Part shown: positions 1 through 7,128 of the stretch, one piece after another
Numbering within the stretch: the first letter of the stretch is position 1
Layout of the letters: each line of letters begins with the position of its first letter
Source: Vibrio sp. CB1-14
GTDB lineage: Bacteria; Pseudomonadota; Gammaproteobacteria; Enterobacterales; Vibrionaceae
NCBI RefSeq assembly: GCF_040412085.2
Contig: NZ_CP115920.1
Span: 2,480,001 to 2,544,000, forward strand
DNA length: 64,000 nt
Direction of reading: 5' to 3'
The notes under the pieces: generated by a model
Database searches by the model: none
What the model was told of the DNA's origin: nothing
Seen by the model: only the letters and a program-made list of their open reading frames with translations
Made by a program: the position numbers and the translations under genes

Positions 1-280
1 GATCGAGCGTCGCTTCCAGTAACTGGTCTCGGCTAATATCACGCTGGTACTCAATGCGCAGCGCGATAGGATGAGGAGACACATCGCTTCCCAACGCATA
101 AGTGCCTTGGGGCGCAAGCAGCTGTGAGCGGTATATATCAAAGAACAGCCATGAGAGCTGAGCCTCTCCGACGACTTTCCACTGTCCCCAACCTTCATAA
201 CTCACGGGTCTGTCGCTGGTTGCAGAGGCGCTGCCCACTGCCAACGCTAAACCTAATCCAAGTAACCCTTTAGCTTTCAT
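1..280 (-). CDS. Chalcone isomerase-like periplasmic protein, 3' end cut by window
   Basis: Only the first 93 codons are inside the window; the gene runs off the left edge. The protein starts MKAKGLLGLGLALAVGSASA, a clear Sec signal peptide with an AxA cleavage site near residue 20. The following stretch (WLFFDIYRSQLLAPQGTY, then HPIALRIEY about 15 residues on) resembles the chalcone-isomerase-like family of bacterial secreted proteins. The bacterial members have no proven reaction; plant relatives bind fatty acids, which fits a lipid-modification operon. The start overlaps the end of the DUF2878 gene by 11 bases, so the two are probably translationally coupled. It is the seventh visible gene of the operon read leftward from 5319. 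Family assignment is from memory of the motif and is moderately sure. Confidence 0.75.
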   Translation of the reverse strand, partial: MKAKGLLGLGLALAVGSASATSDRPVSYEGWGQWKVVGEAQLSWLFFDIYRSQLLAPQGTYALGSDVSPHPIALRIEYQRDISRDQLLEATLD

Positions 281-785
281 GACTCACCTTCCGCTCCGAG
301 TATGTGCTCAATCGAAGAACAACGAACACGATGGCAACCCATTGCAAAAAAAGTAGCGCCATCATCGTAAAAATAGAAAGGTGTGTATCCACAGCGCCGA
401 GTTTGAATCCTGCGAAGTAACTTAGCGCTCCTCCCACACCACCCACTATTACTACGATGGAAATCGGATAAGATGTCAGAAAACTAGCAAGAAAGTTCGC
501 ATACCAAGAAAAAATAAGCCATAGAGCCACTAGCCATATAGGAATCAACGTCGAATCAAAGACCAACACACCAGCCAGTGCGTTCGCACTATCCACGACT
601 AAACCCAGCCCAACAATAGCTCCCCAGATAGGCAGTGACAGGTTGAGCTGTTTGAAGGTAGTCACAACGGTGATCGCTGCGATGGCAAGTGCGAGCCATT
701 GAAAACGCTCCTGACCCAATACGGATAGCGCCCACATCAGTTGGAACCAAGTACTCACTATCAACAACTTCCATCCACGACTCAT
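270..785 (-). CDS. DUF2878 family inner-membrane protein
   Basis: A 171-residue, very hydrophobic protein with about five membrane segments and short polar loops, ending in a charged tail (ERKVSHES). Length and composition fit the DUF2878 family, which has no known function. It is found in the same operon as Cfa-like and DUF1365 proteins in many marine gammaproteobacteria. It begins 26 bases after the Cfa-like gene and overlaps the chalcone isomerase-like gene by 11 bases, so it belongs to the operon. A role in the membrane step or transport of the modified lipid is only a guess from context. Confidence 0.75.
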   Translation of the reverse strand: MSRGWKLLIVSTWFQLMWALSVLGQERFQWLALAIAAITVVTTFKQLNLSLPIWGAIVGLGLVVDSANALAGVLVFDSTLIPIWLVALWLIFSWYANFLASFLTSYPISIVVIVGGVGGALSYFAGFKLGAVDTHLSIFTMMALLFLQWVAIVFVVLRLSTYSERKVSHES

Positions 786-811
786 GATCGCTCTACTCCA
801 TTTAGCTGATA

Positions 812-2068
812 CTATTGGCCGCGCTGAAACGTGACATGGACAGTACTGATGCTCTTCGCTCTAAAGCCACCTTCGCAGTAGCAGAAGTAATAACGCCACA
901 TACGGATAAAACGTTCGTCGTATCCGAGCTCACGCACGCGTGTTAACGCCGCTTCAAAACGAAGGCGCCAGTCCACTAAGGTTTTCGCGTAATCCTGGCC
1001 AATGTCGAATAAGTCGCGGACGATCAAATCGGTGTGCTTAGTGGTGTTTGATGTTAGCGCGGTAATGGAAGGCAAGAAGCCACCAGGGAAAATGTATTTC
1101 TGGATAAAGTCGACGTTGTCAGAGTAATAATCATAGCGCTGGTCGGCGATAGTAATCGCTTGTATCGCCATCAAACCTTTGGGTTTCAGTAGCGATTGGC
1201 ACTTCTTAAGGTAGGAAACTAAAAACTGCTTACCCACTGCCTCAATCATTTCAATTGAAACTAACTTGTCGAATTGCCCCTCAAGCAGACGATAATCTTG
1301 TTTAAGCAGGATAATTTTATCTGTCAGCCCCTCTTCGGCAACCCTTTGCTGCGCATATGCATACTGCTCTTCAGAGATGGTGGTGGTTGTGACACGGCAG
1401 CCATAATGTTTCGCCATGTAAATCGCCATGCCGCCCCAACCTGTGCCAATTTCCATCACATGGTCGCTCGGTTGCAGTTTCAGTTGCTGGCACAAACGAT
1501 CCATTTTATTGATCTGCGCTTGCTCTAAGGTGTCTGTGTCTTGTTGATAGACGCCTGATGAGTACAGCATTCGGTCATCGAGGAAAGTTTCATAAAGGCT
1601 GTTCCCTAGGTCATAGTGCGCCTCAATGTTCTCTTTCGATTTAGTAACCGTGTTACGATTCACCCAGTGACCCAGCTTGTACATGATTCGGGTCAGCAGG
1701 CTCGATTTATCTTCAATCGAATCCAAGGCGGCAAGGTTAAGTGCCATCAGCTCCATTAACGCAGAAAGATCTGGGCTATCCCACCAATCATCCATATACG
1801 CCTCACCAGCGGCAATACTCCCACCTTGAAGCAAGCGTCGGTAAAATTCAGGATGCTTCACTTCGATGACGGCCGCTGGTTCATTTGATCGTGGTGAGCC
1901 AAAGCGCTCTTCCACTTGGCGTGTACTCGCACCGTCGCTATAAAAGCTCTCGATGATAGTTAACGTACCAATTTCCAATTTCTGCAAACACCCAAAGGCA
2001 ACACCTTTCGCGGTTTTCTGTAAGCCTGTGAGCGTCTTTGGCACGTCTAGGGACGTAGTTTGTAACAT
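812..2068 (-). CDS. Cfa-like SAM-dependent fatty-acid methyltransferase
   Basis: A 418-residue member of the cyclopropane-fatty-acyl-phospholipid synthase family. It has the family core HYDLGNSLYETFLDD near residue 151, the SAM-binding loop EIGTGWGG near 206, a conserved acidic residue at E276 (SIEMIEAVG) and QKYIFPGG near 323. Such enzymes add a SAM methyl group to the double bond of phospholipid acyl chains at the inner membrane. Compared from memory with E. coli Cfa, three bicarbonate-pocket residues differ: Cys139 is S171, His266 is Q303 and Tyr317 is R368. It may therefore be a UfaM-like or otherwise divergent methylase and not a true Cfa. Within the operon it lies 11 bases after the DUF1365 gene. 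Confidence 0.88.
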   Translation of the reverse strand: MLQTTSLDVPKTLTGLQKTAKGVAFGCLQKLEIGTLTIIESFYSDGASTRQVEERFGSPRSNEPAAVIEVKHPEFYRRLLQGGSIAAGEAYMDDWWDSPDLSALMELMALNLAALDSIEDKSSLLTRIMYKLGHWVNRNTVTKSKENIEAHYDLGNSLYETFLDDRMLYSSGVYQQDTDTLEQAQINKMDRLCQQLKLQPSDHVMEIGTGWGGMAIYMAKHYGCRVTTTTISEEQYAYAQQRVAEEGLTDKIILLKQDYRLLEGQFDKLVSIEMIEAVGKQFLVSYLKKCQSLLKPKGLMAIQAITIADQRYDYYSDNVDFIQKYIFPGGFLPSITALTSNTTKHTDLIVRDLFDIGQDYAKTLVDWRLRFEAALTRVRELGYDERFIRMWRYYFCYCEGGFRAKSISTVHVTFQRGQ

Positions 2069-2079
2069 TGGAATTCTCC

Positions 2080-2853
2080 CTAATTCTTAGAATTCGATTG
2101 CTGCGAAAATTCTTTTTTGGTTTTTCCTGGATGGTCGTATATTGGTACCCCCTTTCGCCATAGCTTAAAGGCGTGCCAATATATTCCAGCCACAACTTTT
2201 ACGGCCATTATGGGTGTTTTGACCAATTGTTTTAGTAAAGAAGATGACGTGAACGGCTGCGCTTTCATCTGAAGTGTCGCGTCGAAGACTTTGTTGGGTT
2301 TATGACACTCCAAGTGGACAAATAGCCGTTCATTCAAAGGTTTAAGCTTCCAGTGGTAACGTTGGTCAACCGGATTAAACGGTGACACATGAAACGCTTT
2401 GTCATGCTGCCAATTGACGTTTTCGTCACCAGATTCAGCGGTTAAGGCATAATAATGTCTTTCATTCCAAGGTGTATTACTCACCTCTGCCAGTAAATAT
2501 CGCCATTGGTTCTTCTCATCATATAAATAGTAGAAGTTGACCGGACTAAAATACAAACCCATGTAACGAAGGTGACATACTGCTATGACTTTGCCGCTAA
2601 CCTTTTCGCCGGTCAGTTCAAGGACTTTGTCTTGAACCGCTAACTTTAAGTCACCATCACCAATGTAATCCTCACGCTTAAACCGAGCCCAATGCCACCA
2701 GCGACGTCCAAAACCCCACACTCGACGTTGGAGGGTATCGACCTCATCAAGATCGATAGCGGGCATAAACAGCGGATAAGAGAGGTGGTGCTTAGTCGGT
2801 GTAAACCGCCGATGTCCGACCTCACCAATCATCAAGCGGCTTGAAACAGACAT
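2080..2853 (-). CDS. DUF1365 family protein
   Basis: A 257-residue protein with the DUF1365 start pattern VGHRRFTPTKHHLSYPLFM near residue 12, followed by CHLRYMGLYFSPVNFYYLYD and the acidic/aromatic core typical of the family. The biochemical role is not established. It almost always sits between an FAD-dependent amine-oxidase-like gene and a Cfa-like gene, as it does here. Its ATG overlaps the stop of the FAD gene (TAATG), a sign of translational coupling. The C-terminal third holds a likely membrane-associated helix (KVVAGIYWHAFKLW). It is probably part of an acyl-chain-modifying complex, by context only. Confidence 0.88.
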   Translation of the reverse strand: MSVSSRLMIGEVGHRRFTPTKHHLSYPLFMPAIDLDEVDTLQRRVWGFGRRWWHWARFKREDYIGDGDLKLAVQDKVLELTGEKVSGKVIAVCHLRYMGLYFSPVNFYYLYDEKNQWRYLLAEVSNTPWNERHYYALTAESGDENVNWQHDKAFHVSPFNPVDQRYHWKLKPLNERLFVHLECHKPNKVFDATLQMKAQPFTSSSLLKQLVKTPIMAVKVVAGIYWHAFKLWRKGVPIYDHPGKTKKEFSQQSNSKN

Positions 2854-4151
2854 TACGCCGCTCCTCGCGCCAGCGTTTCCGCAACTGGCGCTGTTTGCGA
2901 AGCCTCTTGTTCGATTCCTTTCACCACATCTAGTGCGCTGCGAACGCCATCCTCATGGAAACCGTTGTACCAGTAGGCACCACAGAACCAAGTGTTACTC
3001 TTGCCCCATAACTCCTCTCGTCGCTGCTGAGCGGCAATGCTCTCGGTAGTAAAGACTGGGTGGCTGTAATTGAAGGTACGCAGTATTTTATCTTGCTGGA
3101 TCTTGTCTGCTGAGTTCAGAGACACGCAGAAGGTGGTTTCTGATTCGATGTGCTGCAAGATGTTCATGTTGTACGTTAATGTCGGTAAGCGTTGCTGCTC
3201 GCCCTCACCACCATCTAATGCGTAATTCCATGAAGCCCAAGCCGCTTGGCGCTTTGGCAATACGCTAGTGTCTCGATGCAGAACGACTTCATTATCTTGG
3301 TATGCCATTGCGCCTAGAATTTCGCGCTCTTCATCTGAAACATCCTCTATCATCGCCAAAGCCTGATCGCTATGACAGGCAAAGATGACTCTGTCAAAAC
3401 GTTCGGTCTCGCCGTTTGATGTGACACTGACGCCATTATCATGACGTTCAACACGACTTACTGGTGAGTTCAGTCGTATGCATTCCGAAAAACCTCGAGT
3501 CAAAGGTTCAATGTATGCGCGCGAACCACCCTCAATCACATACCATTGCGGGCGATCCACCACGTCAAGTAAGCCGTGATTCAAGAAAAAGCGCAGGAAG
3601 AAGCGTAACGGGAACGCACGCATGTCTGCCAACGTCGACGACCAAATCGCTGCGCCCATTGGCAAGATATAGTTTTGAGTGAAGTAATCCGAAAAGCCGT
3701 TCGATTGTAAAAACTCACCCAGAGTTTGCTCTACTAAGCTGTCGTCATCGGCAGACGCTTTAGCCAGTTTGTTAAACCTTAAAATCTCGAAGATGAAGCG
3801 GTAGAAGGTTGGGTTGAGTAGATTGCGTTTTTGAGCAAATAGAGTTGGAATAGTATGCCCGTTATATTCAAGACCATTTGCCGCATTCTTTACACTAAAG
3901 CTCATTTGAGTTGGGTTACCTTTCACCCCAACTTCGTTCATCATTTTGATGAAATTTGGATAAGTGCGGTCGTTGTAGACGATAAAGCCAGTGTCAACAG
4001 CGTACTGCTTACCCTCGTGTTCAACATCGATGGTCGCTGTGTGGCCACCTATATAGTCGTTGGCCTCGTATAACGTTACTTCGTGGTCTTTATGTAGATA
4101 ATGCCCGCACGTTAGGCCTGATATTCCGGTTCCTACAATTGCAATCTTCAT
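2853..4151 (-). CDS. FAD-dependent amine oxidase/desaturase-like oxidoreductase
   Basis: A 432-residue flavoprotein. The N-terminus MKIAIVGTGISGLTCGHYL is a Rossmann dinucleotide fold (GxGxxG), followed by the ribose-binding YEANDYIGGHT. The C-terminal GAYWYNGFHEDGVRSALDVV closes the FAD site, as in NAD(P)-binding-8/amine-oxidase proteins. Relatives are annotated as 'FAD-dependent oxidoreductase' or 'protoporphyrinogen oxidase-like'; the substrate is unknown. Being coupled to DUF1365 and a Cfa-like methylase points to oxidation or desaturation of a methylated acyl chain, as proposed for furan fatty acid synthesis. That is inference. It lies 18 bases after the SDR gene. Confidence 0.85.
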   Translation of the reverse strand: MKIAIVGTGISGLTCGHYLHKDHEVTLYEANDYIGGHTATIDVEHEGKQYAVDTGFIVYNDRTYPNFIKMMNEVGVKGNPTQMSFSVKNAANGLEYNGHTIPTLFAQKRNLLNPTFYRFIFEILRFNKLAKASADDDSLVEQTLGEFLQSNGFSDYFTQNYILPMGAAIWSSTLADMRAFPLRFFLRFFLNHGLLDVVDRPQWYVIEGGSRAYIEPLTRGFSECIRLNSPVSRVERHDNGVSVTSNGETERFDRVIFACHSDQALAMIEDVSDEEREILGAMAYQDNEVVLHRDTSVLPKRQAAWASWNYALDGGEGEQQRLPTLTYNMNILQHIESETTFCVSLNSADKIQQDKILRTFNYSHPVFTTESIAAQQRREELWGKSNTWFCGAYWYNGFHEDGVRSALDVVKGIEQEASQTAPVAETLARGAA

Positions 4152-4169
4152 TATTATCCTTAATTTCTT

Positions 4170-4895
4170 TTATAGAAGTTTAGCCACTATTTTGGTTTGC
4201 CAACGATAGGGCAAAGCTGCAATTGCCCTAAGAATAGAGGTAAACTTTTTCGGGAAGTAAATCGTCGCTTGGCGCTTATCAATGCCTTCACGTATTGCCA
4301 CTGATGCCTCTTCTGACGAGACTATCATTGGCATGTCAAAATCGTTTTTGTCGGTGAGTGGTGTTTTTACAAAGCCAGGAAACACACAACTCACCAATAC
4401 GCCTTTGTGCTGCCAATCAAGCTGCAATGTTCTGGTTAAATAAGTAATTGCGGCTTTTGATGCACCATAGGCTTCAGAGCGTGGCAAAGCCAATTCACCT
4501 GCAATAGAGCTCACGACAACAACGTGGTGACGTTCATCGAGTCTGTCTTGGATAGCCGCTAACACATTCACGCTGCCGTTGACGTTGACGTTCATCACTC
4601 GCGCAATCAGACCAGCATCAAGCGCGCCATTATCAATATATTCACAGTCCCCAGCGTTCACTAACCAAAGCGTCGGGGGATCTGTTAGAGCACTGATGGC
4701 TTGGTTGACCTGCTCTATGTCAGTCACGTCGAAGCTCAGGGTAGTAATATTGTCTCGGCCGGCTTTCACTTCTTCTAGTTTTATTTCCGAACGACCGCAC
4801 GCGTAGACATGTATACCCGTTGCGGCATAGTCTTCAGCCAACTGCCGTCCTATTCCTGAGGAAGCGCCTGTGATGAATACCGACTGATGCTCCAT
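4170..4895 (-). CDS. Short-chain dehydrogenase/reductase (SDR)
   Basis: A 241-residue classical SDR: the cofactor motif TGASSGIG at residues 9-16, NAG at 80-82, catalytic Ser130 (VVSSIAG) and the YxxxK pair Tyr143/Lys147 (AYGASK). It should be a cytoplasmic NAD(P)-dependent oxidoreductase; the substrate cannot be read from sequence. It begins four bases after the NTF2-like gene and is followed 18 bases later by the FAD oxidoreductase, so the three are one transcript. SDR genes are a regular member of photo-oxidative-stress operons with cfa and DUF1365. Confidence 0.88.
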   Translation of the reverse strand: MEHQSVFITGASSGIGRQLAEDYAATGIHVYACGRSEIKLEEVKAGRDNITTLSFDVTDIEQVNQAISALTDPPTLWLVNAGDCEYIDNGALDAGLIARVMNVNVNGSVNVLAAIQDRLDERHHVVVVSSIAGELALPRSEAYGASKAAITYLTRTLQLDWQHKGVLVSCVFPGFVKTPLTDKNDFDMPMIVSSEEASVAIREGIDKRQATIYFPKKFTSILRAIAALPYRWQTKIVAKLL

Positions 4896-4899
4896 AACG

Positions 4900-5319
4900 T
4901 TACTTCCCTAACCTTTGCTTAATATTTCTGATGACCACACCAAGCAGCGGTATGTTCTCATACAGCATTTCGCCTAAATCGAAATAATCGCGATGGTAAA
5001 TCACGCGGTCTCCGCTAAAGCGGATCTGACTGACCCCGTTAACCTCAACAGGCTGCCCGCCGTTGAGTTTTGGGTGCTCAAGCTTCATCGTCCAAGTAAG
5101 AAAACCCGTGTCTTCTACTTGTTGGTGATGACGGATGTGAAAGTCGCATTGAATGACGTTAGTATATAGAGAGTCGAAATACGCAGAGAGCTGATCCCAG
5201 CCTTCGAAACGGTGAGCAGAGTCCTCAAACACCACGTCCTTGTGATAAATGTCTTCGAGCAAATACAGGTTGTCTTTGCTCAGTTTTCCGTAAACCTCAC
5301 TGACGGCTTCGATATTCAT
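4900..5319 (-). CDS. NTF2-like (SnoaL-type) protein, first gene of the operon
   Basis: A 139-residue protein with a nuclear-transport-factor-2-like fold pattern: VYGKLSKDNLYLLEDIYHKDVVF-type helices at the start, then FEDSAHRFEGWDQL, and sheet strands near the end including VSQIRFSGDRVIYHRDYFD. Members are small cone-shaped binding or isomerase domains; no reaction can be assigned. Its ATG at 5319 is the first start codon after a candidate ECF promoter at 5415-5444, which leaves a leader of about 90 bases. It is separated by four bases from the SDR gene and so likely heads the seven-gene operon. Confidence 0.82.
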   Translation of the reverse strand: MNIEAVSEVYGKLSKDNLYLLEDIYHKDVVFEDSAHRFEGWDQLSAYFDSLYTNVIQCDFHIRHHQQVEDTGFLTWTMKLEHPKLNGGQPVEVNGVSQIRFSGDRVIYHRDYFDLGEMLYENIPLLGVVIRNIKQRLGK

Positions 5320-5336
5320 AACAACCCTTTGTTAGT

Positions 5337-5413
5337 TATACATTTGTTCCTACTGTACACGTTAGTACATCCCAAAACTTATACAAGTTTTTGCATTTCC
5401 AATTTTTTGTATA
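5337..5413. promoter_or_regulatory. Cluster of TGTACA/TATACA boxes in operon leader
   Basis: Five six-base boxes of the form TRTACA or its complement lie at 5337-5342 (TATACA), 5354-5359 (TGTACA), 5364-5369 (AGTACA), 5380-5385 (TATACA) and 5408-5413 (TGTATA). The first two are 11 bases apart and form an inverted pair. This resembles the operators of the MerR-family B12 photoreceptors LitR/CarH/PplR, as I recall them. All boxes lie between the proposed -10 element and the start codon, a place suited to repression. No merR gene is inside this window. This is inference. Confidence 0.4.
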
Positions 5414-5414
5414 A

Positions 5415-5444
5415 CTATTACGGGTCGCAATTTTGAAAGGATCA
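5415..5444 (-). promoter_or_regulatory. Candidate ECF (RpoE/ChrR-type) promoter of the lipid operon
   Basis: On the minus strand TGATCC (5444-5439) is followed after exactly 18 bases by TAATAG (5420-5415). TGATCC is the -35 element known for the singlet-oxygen sigma factor RpoE of the RpoE-ChrR pair, whose targets include cfa-type operons; its -10 is usually TAAGTA-like, so the -10 match here is partial. The leader to the first gene would be about 90 bases. The T-run of the htpX terminator touches the -35 box. Confidence 0.5.
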
Positions 5445-5445
5445 A

Positions 5446-5476
5446 AAAAAAGCCTGGAAAATTTTCCAAGCTTTTT
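5446..5476 (-). terminator. Intrinsic terminator after htpX
   Basis: An inverted repeat, AAAAAGC-TGGAAAATTTTCCA-GCTTTTT with one mismatch on each side, followed on the minus strand by a run of T. It lies 30 bases after the htpX stop and insulates htpX from the downstream lipid operon, which reads the same way. Confidence 0.8.
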
Positions 5477-5505
5477 AATAGGTTCGAGTTGTTTGGGGTT
5501 CAGTA

Positions 5506-6381
5506 CTAGTACTGTTCGCTACGTAGTGCGTTAATGCGTTTTTCTAGCGGCGGGTGGCTCATCAATAGCTCTGTGATAGAACGCTTACCATTGATACCAA
5601 ATGCCATCATTGACCCCTCAAGCTGAGATTCTTGGCTCATTTTAAGACGTTCAAGCGCCGCAATCATCTTCTGCTTACCAACTAGGCTTGCCGCTCCAGC
5701 ATCAGCATGGAACTCACGATGACGGCTGTACCACATGGTGATAAAGCTCGCTAGGAAGCCGAACACCATTTCAAGAACAAACGAGACGCCGAAGTAAACC
5801 ATCATGTTGCTGCCACCCTCGCCTTCTTCATCCGAGTTGTTTGAAGCGACGATATTGGCAATAAAACGCGATAGGAAGATAACAAACGTGTTAACCACAC
5901 CTTGCATCAGTGTCATGGTGACCATGTCACCATTGGCGATGTGGCTCACTTCGTGCGCAAGAACCGCTTCTGCTTCATCACGAGTCATGTTGTGCAGCAG
6001 ACCTGAAGATACCGCGACTAGTGAATCATCACGCTTTGCGCCCGTCGCAAATGCGTTGATGTCAGGCGAGTCATAAATAGCAACCGTTGGCATACCAATA
6101 CCCGCTTGCTGTGATTGACGGCTCACTGTTTCTAATAGCCAGTGCTCTGTCTCGTTGCGTGGGCTTTCAATCACCATTCCGCCTACTGAGCGCAGCGCCA
6201 TGCTCTTTGACATCATCAAAGAGATAAACGAGCCACCAAAGCCAAATACTGCAGCCATAATGAGTAACCCTGATAGGCTGCCAGGCTGCATACCTGTCAC
6301 CGCGTAGACGATATTGAGGACAATACTCAATACCAAAACTACAGCAAGGTTAGTCGCTAAAAAGAGTGCTACTCGCTTCAT
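5506..6381 (-). CDS. htpX: Membrane zinc metalloprotease HtpX
   Basis: A 291-residue protein (E. coli HtpX is 293), with two N-terminal membrane segments (about residues 4-25 and 35-55), the zinc-protease motif HEVSH at 143-147, further hydrophobic segments near 155-215, and the downstream glutamate region [15 protein letters not shown]. HtpX degrades misfolded inner-membrane proteins with its active site on the cytoplasmic face, alongside FtsH. It is monocistronic: a terminator follows and a long untranscribed-looking region precedes it. In E. coli it is under sigma-32 and CpxR control; a weak sigma-32-like pair is seen upstream at 6531-6560. Confidence 0.97.
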   Translation of the reverse strand: MKRVALFLATNLAVVLVLSIVLNIVYAVTGMQPGSLSGLLIMAAVFGFGGSFISLMMSKSMALRSVGGMVIESPRNETEHWLLETVSRQSQQAGIGMPTVAIYDSPDINAFATGAKRDDSLVAVSSGLLHNMTRDEAEAVLAHEVSHIANGDMVTMTLMQGVVNTFVIFLSRFIANIVASNNSDEEGEGGSNMMVYFGVSFVLEMVFGFLASFITMWYSRHREFHADAGAASLVGKQKMIAALERLKMSQESQLEGSMMAFGINGKRSITELLMSHPPLEKRINALRSEQY

Positions 6382-6798
6382 TTACATTTCTCCAGATTAA
6401 GAAGCTATTTTTCTATCTACTCAATGTTACTTGAGTATCATGCCTTTGTGTTTTTCTCTTGGTGATTGTTATCTTGCTCGCAGTATCAACACTACTTTGA
6501 GATCCAAGTGGCATTTTTCACATTCAATATATACATAGTGTCGTGGATTTGAAATTCAAGGTTAAGCTTTAAATTGCAACAAAGCATTAATCTTTTGACT
6601 ACTTTATAAAGAATAACGTATTGAAATAGTGAAGCTATTATAGGCACATCCACTGCGTGCTGCACAAGTCACTTAATGCGGAATGCTTGTATGAGGAGAT
6701 GCTTGGGAAAAGTCTTAGACTTTAGTCTTATTGTGACTCTAGCAATGACGAGATAAAGTCCGTATCAGTCCCAAAGCCCATAGGAAAAGGAAACCACC
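6382..6798. other. Intergenic region between htpX and a small ORF
   Basis: Divergent promoter region of 417 bases, AT-rich. Reading toward htpX, CTTGAA (6560-6555) is followed after 14 bases by CACTATGTA (6540-6532), a poor match to a heat-shock promoter. Reading toward the small gene, TTGACT near 6595 is a possible -35 without a good -10. I see no further gene or RNA here. Confidence 0.4.
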
Positions 6799-6966
6799 AT
6801 GGTAGAGAACAACAACTTTCAGATGGCCATCGATTTGCTGTGCTGCCACTTGGGAATCAGTGAAGATGAGGCTCGTGAGCAACTAGGTATCAGCAATACT
6901 AGCGATATTGATGCTCATATTATGGAAACTCAGTCGGCGCTTGTTGGTTTGTCAGAAGACAAGTAA
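6799..6966 (+). CDS. Small acidic protein of unknown function, 55 residues
   Basis: The reading frame begins ATG GTA GAG AAC and ends TAA at 6964-6966, giving 55 residues starting MVENNNFQMAIDLLCCHLG and rich in Asp and Glu. A purine-rich site AGGAAAAGG lies about nine bases before the ATG, and a strong terminator hairpin follows 31 bases after the stop; together these make a real gene likely. The sequence suggests two or three short helices (IDLLCCHLGISEDEAREQLG, then DIDAHIMETQSALVGL), with a shape like a small helical adaptor. I do not recognise a family. It lies convergent to topA. Confidence 0.72.
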   Translation: MVENNNFQMAIDLLCCHLGISEDEAREQLGISNTSDIDAHIMETQSALVGLSEDK

Positions 6967-6997
6967 CTCTGCTCGAAAGACAGAGCAAGCGAAACAC

Positions 6998-7025
6998 AAA
7001 AGAGCCGCAGTGATGCGGCTCTTTT
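6998..7025 (+). terminator. Terminator after the 55-residue gene
   Basis: Perfect 12-base-pair stem (AAAAGAGCCGCA / TGCGGCTCTTTT) with a four-base loop, GTGA, followed by more T-rich sequence. It lies 31 bases after the stop of the small gene. Confidence 0.9.
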
Positions 7026-7065
7026 GCTTTTTGTGTTCTGTATAGCAGGATGTTTTCAATCCAAT

Positions 7066-7102
7066 AAAAAACCTGATGTATCAAACGACACATCAGGTTT
7101 TT
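7066..7102 (-). terminator. Terminator after topA
   Basis: Stem AAAAACCTGATGT / ACATCAGGTTTTT with a nine-base loop. T-runs on both sides make it able to work in both directions. It lies just after the topA stop at 7129. Confidence 0.88.
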
Positions 7103-7128
7103 GGTCACTTTAGAATCACTAAGCGCTG

